8,675 nucleotides of DNA from Pseudomonadales bacterium (GCA_031277435.1 JAITMI010000141.1:1-8675); one strand, 5' to 3'; positions 1 through 7,439 are shown, numbered from the stretch's first letter. Notes: generated by a model not told the origin, from the sequence alone. Made by a program: numbers and translations.

Positions 1-149
1 GGTAGGCGCTCCATGAGTATCTTTAAGCGCACTGATCGGTGCATCGCTAACATCCAAGCCGCGACGGTTACTAAGTAGCCAATCAATGCGTACGGGCTTG
101 TAGCAATGTCGGGCAACGCACTTAATGCTGCTGTCAAAAAATTATTCAT
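1..149 (-). CDS. N-terminal part of an unrecognised membrane protein (runs off the left edge)
   Basis: Reading the minus strand from an ATG at 149-147 gives an open frame of 49 codons with no stop before the window edge. The product begins MNNFLTAALSALPD and continues with a hydrophobic stretch (about residues 20-36, YALIGYLVTVAAWMLAM) followed by a basic segment (HRSVRLK). This is the pattern of a single N-terminal membrane helix with a cytoplasmic basic flank. The sequence reads like a real protein rather than a shadow frame. The segment is clearly AT-richer than the phosphate and imelysin genes, so it may differ in origin. Shine-Dalgarno signal is weak (a GAGAA-like stretch about 10 bases upstream). 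A possible promoter lies at 170-197. It is divergent from pstS. I do not recognise the family and only the first fifty or so residues are visible. Confidence 0.55.
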   Translation of the reverse strand, partial: MNNFLTAALSALPDIATSPYALIGYLVTVAAWMLAMHRSVRLKILMERL

Positions 150-169
150 GAGCCAGTTCTCGAGTATCG

Positions 170-197
170 TTTATAGGATATGCAGCCTAAAAGTTAA
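170..197 (-). promoter_or_regulatory. Possible sigma70-type promoter for the divergent minus-strand gene
   Basis: Read on the minus strand, TTAACT (197-192; four of six matches to TTGACA) is separated by 16 bases from TATAAA (175-170; five of six matches to TATAAT). Transcription would start roughly 14 bases before the ATG at 149. In AT-rich DNA such matches arise easily by chance, so this is a weak call. Confidence 0.22.
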
Positions 198-343
198 TAA
201 AGCAAACCTACGGTATTCTACTATTTACTAGCGGGCGGCCTTGGTAACTGGCCTGCCGTGAAGCCTACTGCGCGCCTCCGTGTTCTTGCAAGGGTTTATG
301 CCAGACCAATCTGGTCACGGGGATTAAAAGGTGCTGGGCTTTA

Positions 344-369
344 ACATGGTCCAGGGAAAAGGGCCATGT
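344..369. repeat. Inverted repeat with 9-bp arms upstream of pstS
   Basis: ACATGGTCC (344-352) pairs with GGGCCATGT (361-369). There are eight Watson-Crick pairs and one G-T wobble around an eight-base loop AGGGAAAA. No T-run follows on either strand, so an intrinsic terminator is unlikely. It could be an operator dyad or a structured leader of a long pstS transcript. No known regulator site is recognised. Confidence 0.4.
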
Positions 370-390
370 GGGGCATAGATGCAGCGTGGC

Positions 391-473
391 TTCTTAACAA
401 TTTCTTTATAAAGCCATTTTTAACCCCATCCCAACCCGGCGCGCACCTTGTCCTTTATAAAAATTTAACAAAG
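391..473 (+). promoter_or_regulatory. AT-rich island, probable pstS promoter/control region
   Basis: This stretch contrasts with the GC-rich genes. It holds TTAACA at 394-399 and 465-470 (a third copy lies at 341-346) and the word CTTTATAAA at 404-412 and 453-461, 49 bases apart. Each CTTTATAAA contains TATAAA, five of six matches to a sigma70 -10 box. Neither has a good -35 at 17 bases. That would fit an activator-dependent promoter, as pst promoters usually are under PhoB, but no recognisable PhoB box lies at the expected distance. The assignment rests on composition and position. Confidence 0.3.
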
Positions 474-544
474 CCCCGCCACAATGCGCGCCTCTTTCTT
501 TTCTGGATCGGCCTTGCCGGTTCGCTCGCACAGGAGGCAGGGTT

Positions 545-1504
545 ATGATGCAAGCTGGTGTTTCTTCCCGGATGTTGGCTGGCGCCGTGGCGGCGCTTTG
601 CGTGCTGCTTACGGCCTGTGGCGGCGGTGACGCGGCGCGGGGGCGTGGCGGGGAAAATGGGCTGTCGGGCGCGGTGGGGCTGGATGGTTCGTCCACGGTG
701 TATCCGATCAGCGAGGCGATGGCGGAGGAATTTTTGGCGGTGGCGCCTGGGGTGCGGGTGACGGTGGGCGTGTCGGGCACCGGCGGCGGCTTCAAGAAAT
801 TTTTGGCGGGCGAGATCGACATCAACGACGCTTCGCGTCCGATTCAGGCGGAAGAAATCGCCGTGGCCACGGCCAATAATCTGCGCTATCTGGAAGTACC
901 GGTCGCTTATGACGGGCTGTCCATCGTGGTGAATCCGGCTAACGACTGGGTGGATTACCTCAGCGTGGACGAACTCAAGCGCATCTGGGAGCCGGGCAGC
1001 AGCGTGGATAGCTGGGATGACATTCGCGCCGAGTGGCCGGCCTCGCCGATCCGCCTTTATGGGCCGGGCACTGATTCTGGTACGTTCGATTATTTTACCG
1101 AAGTGATCAACGGCAAGGCGGGCGCTTCGCGCCCTGATTACACCGCCAGCGAGGACGACAACGTGCTGGTGCAGGGCATTGCCGGCGATGAGTTCGGCCT
1201 GGGCTTTTTCGGTTTCGCCTACTACGAGGCAAACGCCGCGCGGGTGAAGCTGGTGCCGGTCGATGGCGGCAAGGGGCCGCTCGTGCCTTCCGCCGCCAGC
1301 ATCAACGATGGCAGCTACAGCCCCTTGTCGCGCCCCATCTTCATCTATTTGAACGCGGTTTCGATGGGCCGGCCCGAAGTGCGCGCCTTCGTCGATTTCT
1401 ATCTGGAGAATGCGCCGCTCTTGGTCAGCGAAGTGGGTTACATCCCGCTCAAGGATGAGGAATACGCCGCCGTCAAGGCGAGTGTCGAGCGCTTCAGTCC
1501 CTGA
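545..1504 (+). CDS. pstS: PstS, phosphate-binding lipoprotein of the Pst ABC transporter
   Basis: Captures inorganic phosphate in the periplasm and delivers it to the PstCA channel. The 319-residue product starts with a lipoprotein signal: a hydrophobic core at residues 10-22, a lipobox LTAC with acylated Cys25, then a Gly-rich tether. The PstS signatures are intact. These are DGSSTVYP (47-54) and SGTGGG (77-82), whose Ser/Thr side chains bind phosphate, DASRP (95-99), and GTDSGT (175-180). The last holds the Asp/Ser/Gly cluster of the binding cleft. Length is normal for the family. The ATG at 545 is preceded by AGGAGG with seven-base spacing; a second ATG directly follows and is nearly as good. 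Its stop lies about 40 bases before pstC, so it is the first gene of the operon. Lipid anchoring of PstS is common in many proteobacteria, unlike the soluble E. coli form. Confidence 0.95.
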   Translation: MMQAGVSSRMLAGAVAALCVLLTACGGGDAARGRGGENGLSGAVGLDGSSTVYPISEAMAEEFLAVAPGVRVTVGVSGTGGGFKKFLAGEIDINDASRPIQAEEIAVATANNLRYLEVPVAYDGLSIVVNPANDWVDYLSVDELKRIWEPGSSVDSWDDIRAEWPASPIRLYGPGTDSGTFDYFTEVINGKAGASRPDYTASEDDNVLVQGIAGDEFGLGFFGFAYYEANAARVKLVPVDGGKGPLVPSAASINDGSYSPLSRPIFIYLNAVSMGRPEVRAFVDFYLENAPLLVSEVGYIPLKDEEYAAVKASVERFSP

Positions 1505-1543
1505 TAATATGCGCGTCCCTAGCGTGCAACGGCCCCCGTGTTC

Positions 1544-2491
1544 ATGTCTGATTCCATAACGCAAGCCCCAGCTCCGGCGGCGCCCGCCGCCGGTTCCGCC
1601 ATCTACAAGTCGCGGCGGCGCTGGGGCGAGTCCACCATCAAGGGCTGGCTGCGCGCCTGTACGGCGGTTTCGCTGCTGACCACCGCCGCCATCATCGCCT
1701 TGTTATTGTGGGAATCGCTGAAGTTTTTCCAGAACGTCAGCCCCTTCGAGTTCTTCTTTGGCACGCGCTGGGTGCCCTTGCTGGAGCCAAGTTCCTTCGG
1801 CGTGCTGCCCTTGATATGGGGCACCATGCTGGTGACGGTGGGCGCGGCGCTGATCGCGGTGCCCTTGGGGCTGGCCTGCGCGATTTATTTGAGCGAATAC
1901 GCCAGCGACGGCCTGCGGCGCTGGGCCAAGCCTTTATTGGAACTATTGGCCGGGATTCCCACCGTGGTCTATGGCTATTTCGCGCTGACCTTCGTCACGC
2001 CGCTATTGAAGCTGGTGCTACCAAGCATTCAAGTATTCAACGCGCTCAGCGCCGCGATCGTGGTGGGCATCATGATTCTGCCCACCATCGCCACGCTCAG
2101 CGACAATGCCTTGCGCGCGGTGCCCAACAGTTTGCGCCAGGCGGCTTACGCGGTGGGCGCTACCTCGTATGAAGTGACCACGCGCATCGTGGTGCCGGCT
2201 GGGCTGTCGGGCGTGATGGCGTCGTTTTTGCTGGCGATTTAGCGCGCCCTTGGCGAAACCATGGCGGTGAAGATCGCCGCCGGGCAAACGCCGAACATGT
2301 CGTTCAGCCTGCTCGAAAGCATTCAGACCATGACCGCCTACATCGTGCAGGTGAGCATGGGCGATACGCCCGCCGGCAGCGTGGCGTATCAAACCTTGTT
2401 CGCGGTGGCGCTGGTATTGTTCGGCATCACCTTGATTATCAATATCGCGTCGCAATGGATTTTGTCGCGTTTCCGCGAGGTATATGACTGA
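1544..2491 (+). pseudogene. pstC: PstC, phosphate permease subunit, interrupted by an in-frame TAG
   Basis: One of two membrane subunits forming the phosphate channel with PstA. The frame from ATG 1544 (a GTG at 1538 is an alternative; neither has a good Shine-Dalgarno) encodes TM1 near residues 35-58, then the MetI-like permease core. The EAA loop ([10 protein letters not shown], about 199-208) contacts PstB. At codon 233 (2240-2242) the frame hits TAG, just before RALGETMAV. The frame then continues open for 82 residues with normal PstC features, including the last membrane helix ([18 protein letters not shown]), to a TGA at 2489-2491 that overlaps the pstA ATG. Total length without the stop, about 315 residues, is normal. 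As written, the product would be truncated within the fifth helix and probably inactive. The second piece has an internal ATG at 2261 but no ribosome site. Mutation, base-call error and amber readthrough all remain possible. Confidence 0.85.
2240..2242 (+). other. pstC: In-frame amber codon in pstC at a conserved Ser position
   Basis: The context reads [17 protein letters not shown]. The paralogous PstA has LLAL-type sequence [13 protein letters not shown] at the same place, with Ser211 encoded by TCG at 3121-3123. TAG differs from TCG by a single base (C to A). No insertion or deletion is needed, since the frame is unchanged on both sides. The next codon is CGC. Confidence 0.9.
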
Positions 2492-3369
2492 TGGCGTTCG
2501 CCACCGAAATGGAATCACGCAATTTGCAAAAACGTCACCGCAAGGCGCGGCAATTCCGCCGTCTGTGCGCGCTGGTTACCTGGTCCAGTATTTTTCTCTT
2601 GGCGGTCTTGCTGGGGCAGGTGGCGGCGGATGGGCTGAGCTGGCTCGACTGGCAATTTCTCGACAGTTTTCCCTCGCGTTTTCCCGAGCGCGCCGGCATC
2701 AAGTCGGCCCTGGTGGGCACCTTGTGGCTGAGCGTGCTGGTGGCGCTGATCTCGATTCCGGTGGGCGTGTCCAGCGCGCTGTATCTGGAGGAATTCGCCA
2801 GCCGTGGCCGTTTGTCGAAATTAATTGAACTCAATATCGCCAATCTTTCCGGCGTGCCGTCGATCGTCTACGGCATTTTAGGGCTGGCGATTTTTGTGCG
2901 CTTTTTCATGCTCGAACGCAGCCTGATCGCCGGCGCCTTGACCATGAGCCTGCTGATTCTGCCCACCATCATCATCGCCAGCCGCGAAGCCATCAGAACC
3001 GTGCCGATGAGCATCCGCTACGCCGCGCTGTCACTCGGCGCCACGCGCTGGCAGACCACCTGGGCGCATGTATTGCCGGCCTCGTTTCCCGGCATCATGA
3101 CCGGCGTGATTCTGGCGCTGTCGCGTTCCATCGGCGAAACCGCGCCCTTGATTTTGATCGGCGCGCTGAGCTTCGTGGCGTTTTTGCCACAGGGGCCGAT
3201 GGATTCCTTCACCGCCTTGCCGATTCAGATTTACAACTGGATTTCGCGTCCGCAAACCGAATTTCACGATCTCGCCGCCGCTGGCATCATCGTGCTGTTG
3301 GCGGTATTGCTGTTGATGAACGCCACCGCCATTTACATACGCAACAAGACCGAGCGGAGATTGAAGTAA
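2491..3369 (+). CDS. pstA: PstA, phosphate permease subunit
   Basis: Second inner-membrane subunit of the phosphate transporter. The 292-residue product has a basic cytoplasmic N-terminus (residues 10-24), TM1 at about 27-46 and a periplasmic segment. The MetI-like permease core follows, with helices near 73-98, 118-140, 146-165, 200-228 and 265-285. The EAA loop [10 protein letters not shown] (178-187) continues to LPASFPG (195-201), the contact site for PstB. The motif [11 protein letters not shown] (210-220) is intact, in contrast to its PstC partner. The ATG overlaps the pstC stop as TGATG and its own TAA overlaps the pstB ATG as TAATG, so translation is likely coupled across pstC-pstA-pstB. 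If the pstC TAG truly terminates translation, polar reduction of pstA would be expected. Confidence 0.95.
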   Translation: MAFATEMESRNLQKRHRKARQFRRLCALVTWSSIFLLAVLLGQVAADGLSWLDWQFLDSFPSRFPERAGIKSALVGTLWLSVLVALISIPVGVSSALYLEEFASRGRLSKLIELNIANLSGVPSIVYGILGLAIFVRFFMLERSLIAGALTMSLLILPTIIIASREAIRTVPMSIRYAALSLGATRWQTTWAHVLPASFPGIMTGVILALSRSIGETAPLILIGALSFVAFLPQGPMDSFTALPIQIYNWISRPQTEFHDLAAAGIIVLLAVLLLMNATAIYIRNKTERRLK

Positions 3370-4154
3370 TGAATGCCCCTCATGGCGCAAACCAACACCC
3401 GCAAGGCGAAGTCGTGCTGGATTTGCGCGACGTCAGCGTGCTGTATTCCGGCAAGCCCGCCGTAAAAAAAGTATCGTGCCAGATTTTCAAGAACCACATC
3501 ACCTCGATCATCGGCCCCTCGGGCTGCGGCAAGAGCACGCTATTGCGTTCGCTCAACCGCATGAATGATTTCGTCGATGGCGTGAGCATTGAAGGCGAAC
3601 TATTGTTTTATGGCGAAAATCTGTACGGCAAGGACGTCGACCCGGTGGAAGTGCGGCGCCATATTGGTATGGTATTTCAAAAACCAAATCCCTTCCACAA
3701 GTCGATTTACAACAACGTGTCCTGGGGCCCCAGCATCAACGGCTACAACGGCTCGATGGATGAACTGGTGGAGCGCTCGCTGTCGCAGGCGGCCTTGTGG
3801 GAGGAAGTAAAAGACCGCCTGCACGACTCCGCGCTCAATCTGTCCGGCGGTCAGCAGCAGCGTTTGTGCATCGCCCGCGCGCTGGCGATGCAGCCGCAGG
3901 TATTGTTGATGGACGAGCCCTGTTCGGCGCTCGACCCGATCTCCACCGCGCACATCGAAGACCTGCTGTTCGAATTGAAGGCGCGCTATACAATCGTGAT
4001 CGTTACCCATAACATGCAGCAGGCCGCGCGCGTTTCGGACTACACCGCGTTCATGGAAACCGGGCACCTGGTGGAGTTCGGCGAAACTGATCAAATCTTC
4101 ACGCACCCCAATGTCAAACGCACGGAAGAATACGTTACCGGGCGCTTCGGCTGA
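3369..4154 (+). CDS. pstB: PstB, ATPase subunit of the phosphate transporter
   Basis: Cytoplasmic ABC ATPase that powers phosphate import through PstCA. All nucleotide-binding motifs are present in the 261-residue protein: Walker [10 protein letters not shown] (49-57), Q-loop Gln103 in MVFQKPNPF, signature LSGGQQQR (156-163), Walker B VLLMDEP (176-182) with catalytic Glu181, D-loop SALDP (184-188) and switch His212 in THNMQQA. The FQKPNPF and [12 protein letters not shown] stretches are typical of PstB rather than other ABC ATPases. The start ATG overlaps the pstA stop (TAATG). Length is normal. A 36-base gap without a hairpin separates it from phoU. Intactness of this and the other pst genes argues that the system is, or until recently was, under selection. 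Confidence 0.97.
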   Translation: MNAPHGANQHPQGEVVLDLRDVSVLYSGKPAVKKVSCQIFKNHITSIIGPSGCGKSTLLRSLNRMNDFVDGVSIEGELLFYGENLYGKDVDPVEVRRHIGMVFQKPNPFHKSIYNNVSWGPSINGYNGSMDELVERSLSQAALWEEVKDRLHDSALNLSGGQQQRLCIARALAMQPQVLLMDEPCSALDPISTAHIEDLLFELKARYTIVIVTHNMQQAARVSDYTAFMETGHLVEFGETDQIFTHPNVKRTEEYVTGRFG

Positions 4155-4190
4155 GGTTTCAATTTAGTTGATTTTGGAATCCATAACTCT

Positions 4191-4865
4191 ATGTCACTAC
4201 ACTTGCAGCGTGATTTGGAGGCGCTGAAGAAGGAAATCCTCCAATTGGGCAACCTCGTCGAGACGGCGATTCATAGCGCTATTTCGGCGCTGAATAATCG
4301 CGAAGTGGCGCTGGCGGATCGCGTCATGGAACTGGAGGAGGAAATCAACGACAAGGAAGTGCACATCGAGGAAGAGTGCCTCAAAGTGCTCGCCCTGCAT
4401 CAGCCGGTGGCGGTGGATTTACGCTTCATCGTGGCGGTGCTGAAGGTGAACAACGATCTGGAACGCATGGGTGATTTCGCCAAGAATATCGCCAAGCGCG
4501 CCATTCACTTGGCCACGCTGCCGCCTTTGGCGATGTTTCAGGGCTTCACCAACGAGCTGCCGATTCTGGTGCGCAGCATGGTGCGCAAATCGCTCGACGC
4601 GCTGGTGAGCCTCGACGTGGAACTGGCGCGCAACGTAATCAACATGGACGACCGCGTGGACGAGATCAACCGCCGTATGTACGAGGAAGTGCAGGCGGCG
4701 ATTCATCGTGAGGTCAACAATACCGAGGTGGCGATGAACCTGCTTTCCACCTCGCGCTACATGGAACGCATCGCGGATTTGAGCACCAATATCGCCGAGG
4801 ACGTGGTATTTATGGTAGAAGGCAAAGTTGTACGCCACATCGATACCGACATCACGGACGACTGA
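4191..4865 (+). CDS. phoU: PhoU, negative regulator of phosphate uptake and Pho signalling
   Basis: Peripheral protein that couples the Pst transporter to the PhoR/PhoB two-component system and restrains phosphate uptake. The 224-residue sequence is all-helical with two PhoU repeats. Each carries the metal-binding ExxxD-type motif: ERMGDFAKNIAKRA starting at Glu91 (Asp95) and ERIADLSTNIAED starting at Glu192 (Asp196). The C-terminal FMVEGKVVRH segment is characteristic. ATG 4191 gives the standard N-terminus (MSLHLQRDLEALKKEIL); the Shine-Dalgarno is poor (a GGA about 14 bases upstream). The TGA at 4863-4865 overlaps the ATG of the next gene, an imelysin. That is unusual, because phoU normally closes the operon or is followed by phoBR. 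No phoB or phoR is visible in this window. Confidence 0.96.
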   Translation: MSLHLQRDLEALKKEILQLGNLVETAIHSAISALNNREVALADRVMELEEEINDKEVHIEEECLKVLALHQPVAVDLRFIVAVLKVNNDLERMGDFAKNIAKRAIHLATLPPLAMFQGFTNELPILVRSMVRKSLDALVSLDVELARNVINMDDRVDEINRRMYEEVQAAIHREVNNTEVAMNLLSTSRYMERIADLSTNIAEDVVFMVEGKVVRHIDTDITDD

Positions 4866-6211
4866 TGAACAGATTGCCTATGTTTTGCCGCCCCATGTTT
4901 TCCCGTTTAGCTGCCGCGCTCATGCTCGCCGGCCCGCTGCTTTTGCAGGGTTGCGCCGGCGGCGGTGGCGCGAATTCCGCCGATGGCCAGAGGGCCAGCA
5001 CCACGCGCATTCCCAGCGACGTGGTGAACAAACAAGCCATCATTCAGCACTACATTGTGTTGGCGCGCGCCAGCTACGAGGACGCGCTAATCAGCGCCCG
5101 CGCGCTGGCGCAGGCTACCGATGCGCTGATCGACGCGCCCTCGGCGGCCACCCTGCAAAGCGCGCGCGACGCCTGGCTGGCGGCGCGCGTGCCGTATTTG
5201 CAGACCGAAGCTTTCCGCTTCGGCAACAGCGTGGTGGACGAATGGGAAGTGCGCGTCAATTCCTGGCCGCTCGATGAAGGCTTGATCGACTACGTAGCGC
5301 CAAGCTACGGCAGCGAATCGGACAACAATTATTTTTACGCCGCCAACATCATCGCCAATCCGATTCTGGACATCGGCGGCATCAGCGTGGACGCCAGCAA
5401 TATCACGCCGCAATTGTTAGCGGAAACCCTGCACGAAATCGACGGCGTGGCGGCCAACGTGGCCACCGGTTATCACGCCATCGAATTCTTGCTGTGGGGC
5501 CAGGACTTGAACGGCACCGCGCCCGGCGCCGGCAATCGCCCCTACACCGATTACTCGCTCAGCGACTGCACTAACGGCAATTGCGAACGCCGCGGCGCTT
5601 ACTTGCGCGCCGCCACCGCGCTGCTGGTGAGCGATCTGGAAGAAATGGTCCAAGACTGGCAAAGCGGCGGCGCCGCCATGGGCGATCTCTTGAGCAAGGG
5701 CGAAGACGGCGGCCTCGCCACGATGCTTACCGGCATGGGCAGCCTGGCTTACGGCGAATTGGCCGGCGAGCGCATTCGTTTGGGTTTATTGCTGCACGAT
5801 CCAGAAGAAGAACAAGACTGCTTTTCCGACAACACCCACTGGTCGCATTACTACGACGCGCAGGGTATCGCCAACGTCTATCGCGGCCATTACACGCGCA
5901 TCGACGGCACGGAGCTGAACGGCCCCAGCCTGGAAGCCTTGGTGGAAACGATCGATCCTGAACTTTTCGTTCAAATGCGCGTCCGCCTCGAAAACACCGA
6001 ACTGGCCATGCGCGCGCTGGTGGACCAGGGCGAGGCCGGCAATACCTACGACGTGTTGATCGCCAGCGGCAATACGCAGGGTGAAACGCTCATCAACAAC
6101 GCGGTGACCGCGCTGATGGAAGAAACCCGCGTCATCGAGCGCATCATCAGCCGGCTGGCCTTGCAGAATGTCAGCATCGAAGGCTCCAGCAGTTTGCCGC
6201 CGCGGCCTTAG
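4865..6211 (+). CDS. Imelysin-family periplasmic lipoprotein (COG3487/IrpA type)
   Basis: Predicted periplasmic lipoprotein of 448 residues. The signal peptide has a hydrophobic core at about 15-28 and a lipobox LQGC with Cys30. The imelysin fold follows, an all-helical two-lobe domain also found in the iron-uptake protein EfeO. The signature GxHxxE is present as GYHAIE (202-207) followed by FLLWGQD. Other COG3487 hallmarks are CTNGNC (Cys235, Cys240), DLEEMVQDW and CFSDNTH (Cys319). Members such as Pseudomonas IcmP were named insulin-cleaving metalloproteases, but structural work on the family does not support a clear protease site; an iron-related role is favoured. The start overlaps the phoU stop (TGATG), so it is probably made by coupled translation. 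It ends with TAG, which matters for judging the pstC TAG. Exact substrate unknown. Confidence 0.92.
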   Translation: MNRLPMFCRPMFSRLAAALMLAGPLLLQGCAGGGGANSADGQRASTTRIPSDVVNKQAIIQHYIVLARASYEDALISARALAQATDALIDAPSAATLQSARDAWLAARVPYLQTEAFRFGNSVVDEWEVRVNSWPLDEGLIDYVAPSYGSESDNNYFYAANIIANPILDIGGISVDASNITPQLLAETLHEIDGVAANVATGYHAIEFLLWGQDLNGTAPGAGNRPYTDYSLSDCTNGNCERRGAYLRAATALLVSDLEEMVQDWQSGGAAMGDLLSKGEDGGLATMLTGMGSLAYGELAGERIRLGLLLHDPEEEQDCFSDNTHWSHYYDAQGIANVYRGHYTRIDGTELNGPSLEALVETIDPELFVQMRVRLENTELAMRALVDQGEAGNTYDVLIASGNTQGETLINNAVTALMEETRVIERIISRLALQNVSIEGSSSLPPRP

Positions 6212-7439
6212 CGCTGTTTTTGGCGGATTGTTCTCTTTCTGTAGGGGCAGGCCCCCGTGCCTGCCCTTCCCCAACGCGCAAATCTCCCTGGTTTGCTTCA
6301 CCGCGCTCTTGCTATGCCTGCCGCCTCCCCTGACAGCCCAACCCGATCTCAGCGCCCTCGACTTCGCCGCCGGAAAGGCGCTGTTTGAACGCACCTGGGT
6401 GCCCGCCCCGGCTTCCACCCGTTCCGCCGACGGCCTCGGCCCGCATTACGCCGCGCGCTCCTGCGCCGCCTGCCATGCAAACGCCGGCCGCGGTCAGGCG
6501 CCCGCCGCTTTCAGCCTGCACCTGAACGATCCCGTCTACGGCCAGCGCCTCCTGAGCCTGAGCACCGCCGCCGTGCCCGCCGAAGTCAGAATCGAATGGC
6601 TGCCGGAGGATTCAAGCGCGGGACAGCCGCTTTCCCCCGCCTGGCGTTTCAAACTGAACGGTTTGACACAAGGCGAACCCAGCTCCCCCATCTCGCTACG
6701 GGTGGCCCCCTCGCTACGCGGCTTGCAGTGGCTGCAAGTGGTACCACGCCTCACCTTGGACGCGCTGGCCGACCCCGACGACCGCGACGGCGACGGCATC
6801 AGTGGCCGCTTGGCCTTGTTACCTTCGGGCTATGTGGGCCGCTTTGGTTGGAAGGCCGCCGTCCCCAGCCTGCAATTGCAACTGCAAACCGCGCTGGCGC
6901 TCGATCTTGGCCTCAGTAACTCCGCCTTCCCCGAACCCTGGGGCGACTGCACGGCGGCGCAAAGCGAGTGCCGCGCCCAAGCGCTCGTCAGCGCCGATGC
7001 CGCCGCCCCTCTTGAAGTGGACGCCACCGCTACCGGTCTGCTGCTCAGCTACCTGAGCCAATTACCGCCGCCCGCACCCTTGCCGCGCACCGAGGAGGGC
7101 GAAGCGCTCTTGCGTGAACTCGGCTGCGCCGCCTGCCATGTACCGGCGCTTGCCTCATCCTTGGGCGAGGTCAAGGCGTATAGCGATCTTTTGCTGCATG
7201 ATCTCGGCCCTGGGCTTGACGACGGCCTGCGCGAAGGCGCGGCGCAACCCAGCGAATGGCGCACCGCGCCGCTGTGGGCGCTGCCGCCGGAGGGGCCTTT
7301 TTTGCACGATGGCCGCGCGCGCACGCTTGATGAAGCGGTGGCCTGGCATGGCGGCGAGGCGCAACGGAGCCGTCATCTTTATCAAGAGTTGGATGCGGAG
7401 CGTAAGGCGCTGTTGTCTGCCTTCCTGCTCGGCTTATAA
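6168..7439 (+). CDS. Di-heme oxidoreductase, c-type cytochrome (COG3488/DUF1111), start uncertain
   Basis: Predicted exported protein with two covalently bound c hemes, the 'putative thiol oxidoreductase' distantly akin to di-heme peroxidase/MauG proteins. In longest-frame numbering, heme motifs are CAACH at 99-103 and CAACH at 320-324. Family hallmarks are WVPAPAST, DGLGP, a Ca-site-like DPDDRDGDGISGR, VGRFGWKA, LLLHDLGPGLDDG, EWRTAPLW and FLHDGRARTLDEA. The ATG at 6168 lies inside the end of the imelysin gene and would give a leader of about 40 residues before the export signal (LVCFTALLLCLPPPLTA). The only other plausible start is TTG 6228. Neither has a good Shine-Dalgarno, and the leader crosses the palindromic element at 6243-6268, so the true N-terminus is unclear. 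Without the doubtful leader the protein looks somewhat shorter than relatives I recall (about 470 residues). Probable role: redox chemistry, perhaps on iron, next to the imelysins. Confidence 0.88.
   Translation: MSASKAPAVCRRGLSAVFGGLFSFCRGRPPCLPFPNAQISLVCFTALLLCLPPPLTAQPDLSALDFAAGKALFERTWVPAPASTRSADGLGPHYAARSCAACHANAGRGQAPAAFSLHLNDPVYGQRLLSLSTAAVPAEVRIEWLPEDSSAGQPLSPAWRFKLNGLTQGEPSSPISLRVAPSLRGLQWLQVVPRLTLDALADPDDRDGDGISGRLALLPSGYVGRFGWKAAVPSLQLQLQTALALDLGLSNSAFPEPWGDCTAAQSECRAQALVSADAAAPLEVDATATGLLLSYLSQLPPPAPLPRTEEGEALLRELGCAACHVPALASSLGEVKAYSDLLLHDLGPGLDDGLREGAAQPSEWRTAPLWALPPEGPFLHDGRARTLDEAVAWHGGEAQRSRHLYQELDAERKALLSAFLLGL
6243..6268. repeat. GC-rich palindromic element in the leader of the di-heme gene
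   Basis: GGGCAGGC (6245-6252) and GCCTGCCC (6259-6266) form a perfect 8-bp stem with a six-base loop CCCCGT. A G-T wobble and an A-T pair extend it to 6243-6268. It resembles the short palindromes of the type GTAGGGGCAGGC...GCCTGCCC that I recall as dispersed intergenic repeats in many bacterial genomes. Read in frame it gives CRGRPPCLPF, a peptide that typically signals over-extended gene calls across such repeats. No T-run follows, so it is a poor intrinsic terminator, though it could modulate expression between the two genes. Confidence 0.6.

Larger units (their letters stand above)
150..544. other. Non-coding region between the divergent gene and pstS
   Basis: No convincing gene is seen in this stretch of about 395 bases. 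It holds a possible promoter for the left gene, a small bulged GC hairpin (234-257), a short dyad CCAGA-CCAA-TCTGG (301-314), a stronger inverted repeat (344-369) and an AT-rich island (about 391-473). A clear Shine-Dalgarno sequence AGGAGG (532-537) sits seven bases ahead of the pstS ATG at 545. The pstS promoter should be here, but I find no good match to the 7-4-7 PhoB box built from CTGTCAT half-sites. Confidence 0.6.

Noticed and set aside
131..149. CTGTCAAAAAATTATTCAT, resembling a Pho box
   Set aside because: The first half-site matches well, but the second fits only with altered spacing. It also lies inside the start of the minus-strand gene and nearly 400 bases from pstS.
234..257. 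Small hairpin GGCGGCC/GGCCTGCC as a terminator or RNA gene
   Set aside because: It has one bulge, a nine-base loop, no T-run and no further structure around it. No tRNA or known RNA fold could be made from the region.
366..548. 60-codon + strand frame ending at the pstS start (TGA overlapping ATGATG)
   Set aside because: There is no properly spaced ribosome site and the peptide is not recognisable. The overlap with pstS is suggestive of a leader peptide but nothing else supports it.
455..1564. 369-codon minus-strand frame
   Set aside because: It is antisense to pstS, has His/Arg-rich shadow composition, and pstS is unmistakable on the other strand.
2240..2242. Genome-wide reassignment of TAG to an amino acid
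   Set aside because: The imelysin gene ends at a TAG (6209-6211) right where the family should end, so TAG seems to act as a stop elsewhere in the window. Only local readthrough remains possible.
6243..6268. Rho-independent terminator between the imelysin and di-heme genes
   Set aside because: The stem is strong, but only two T residues follow and then a C-run. A dispersed palindromic repeat explains it better.
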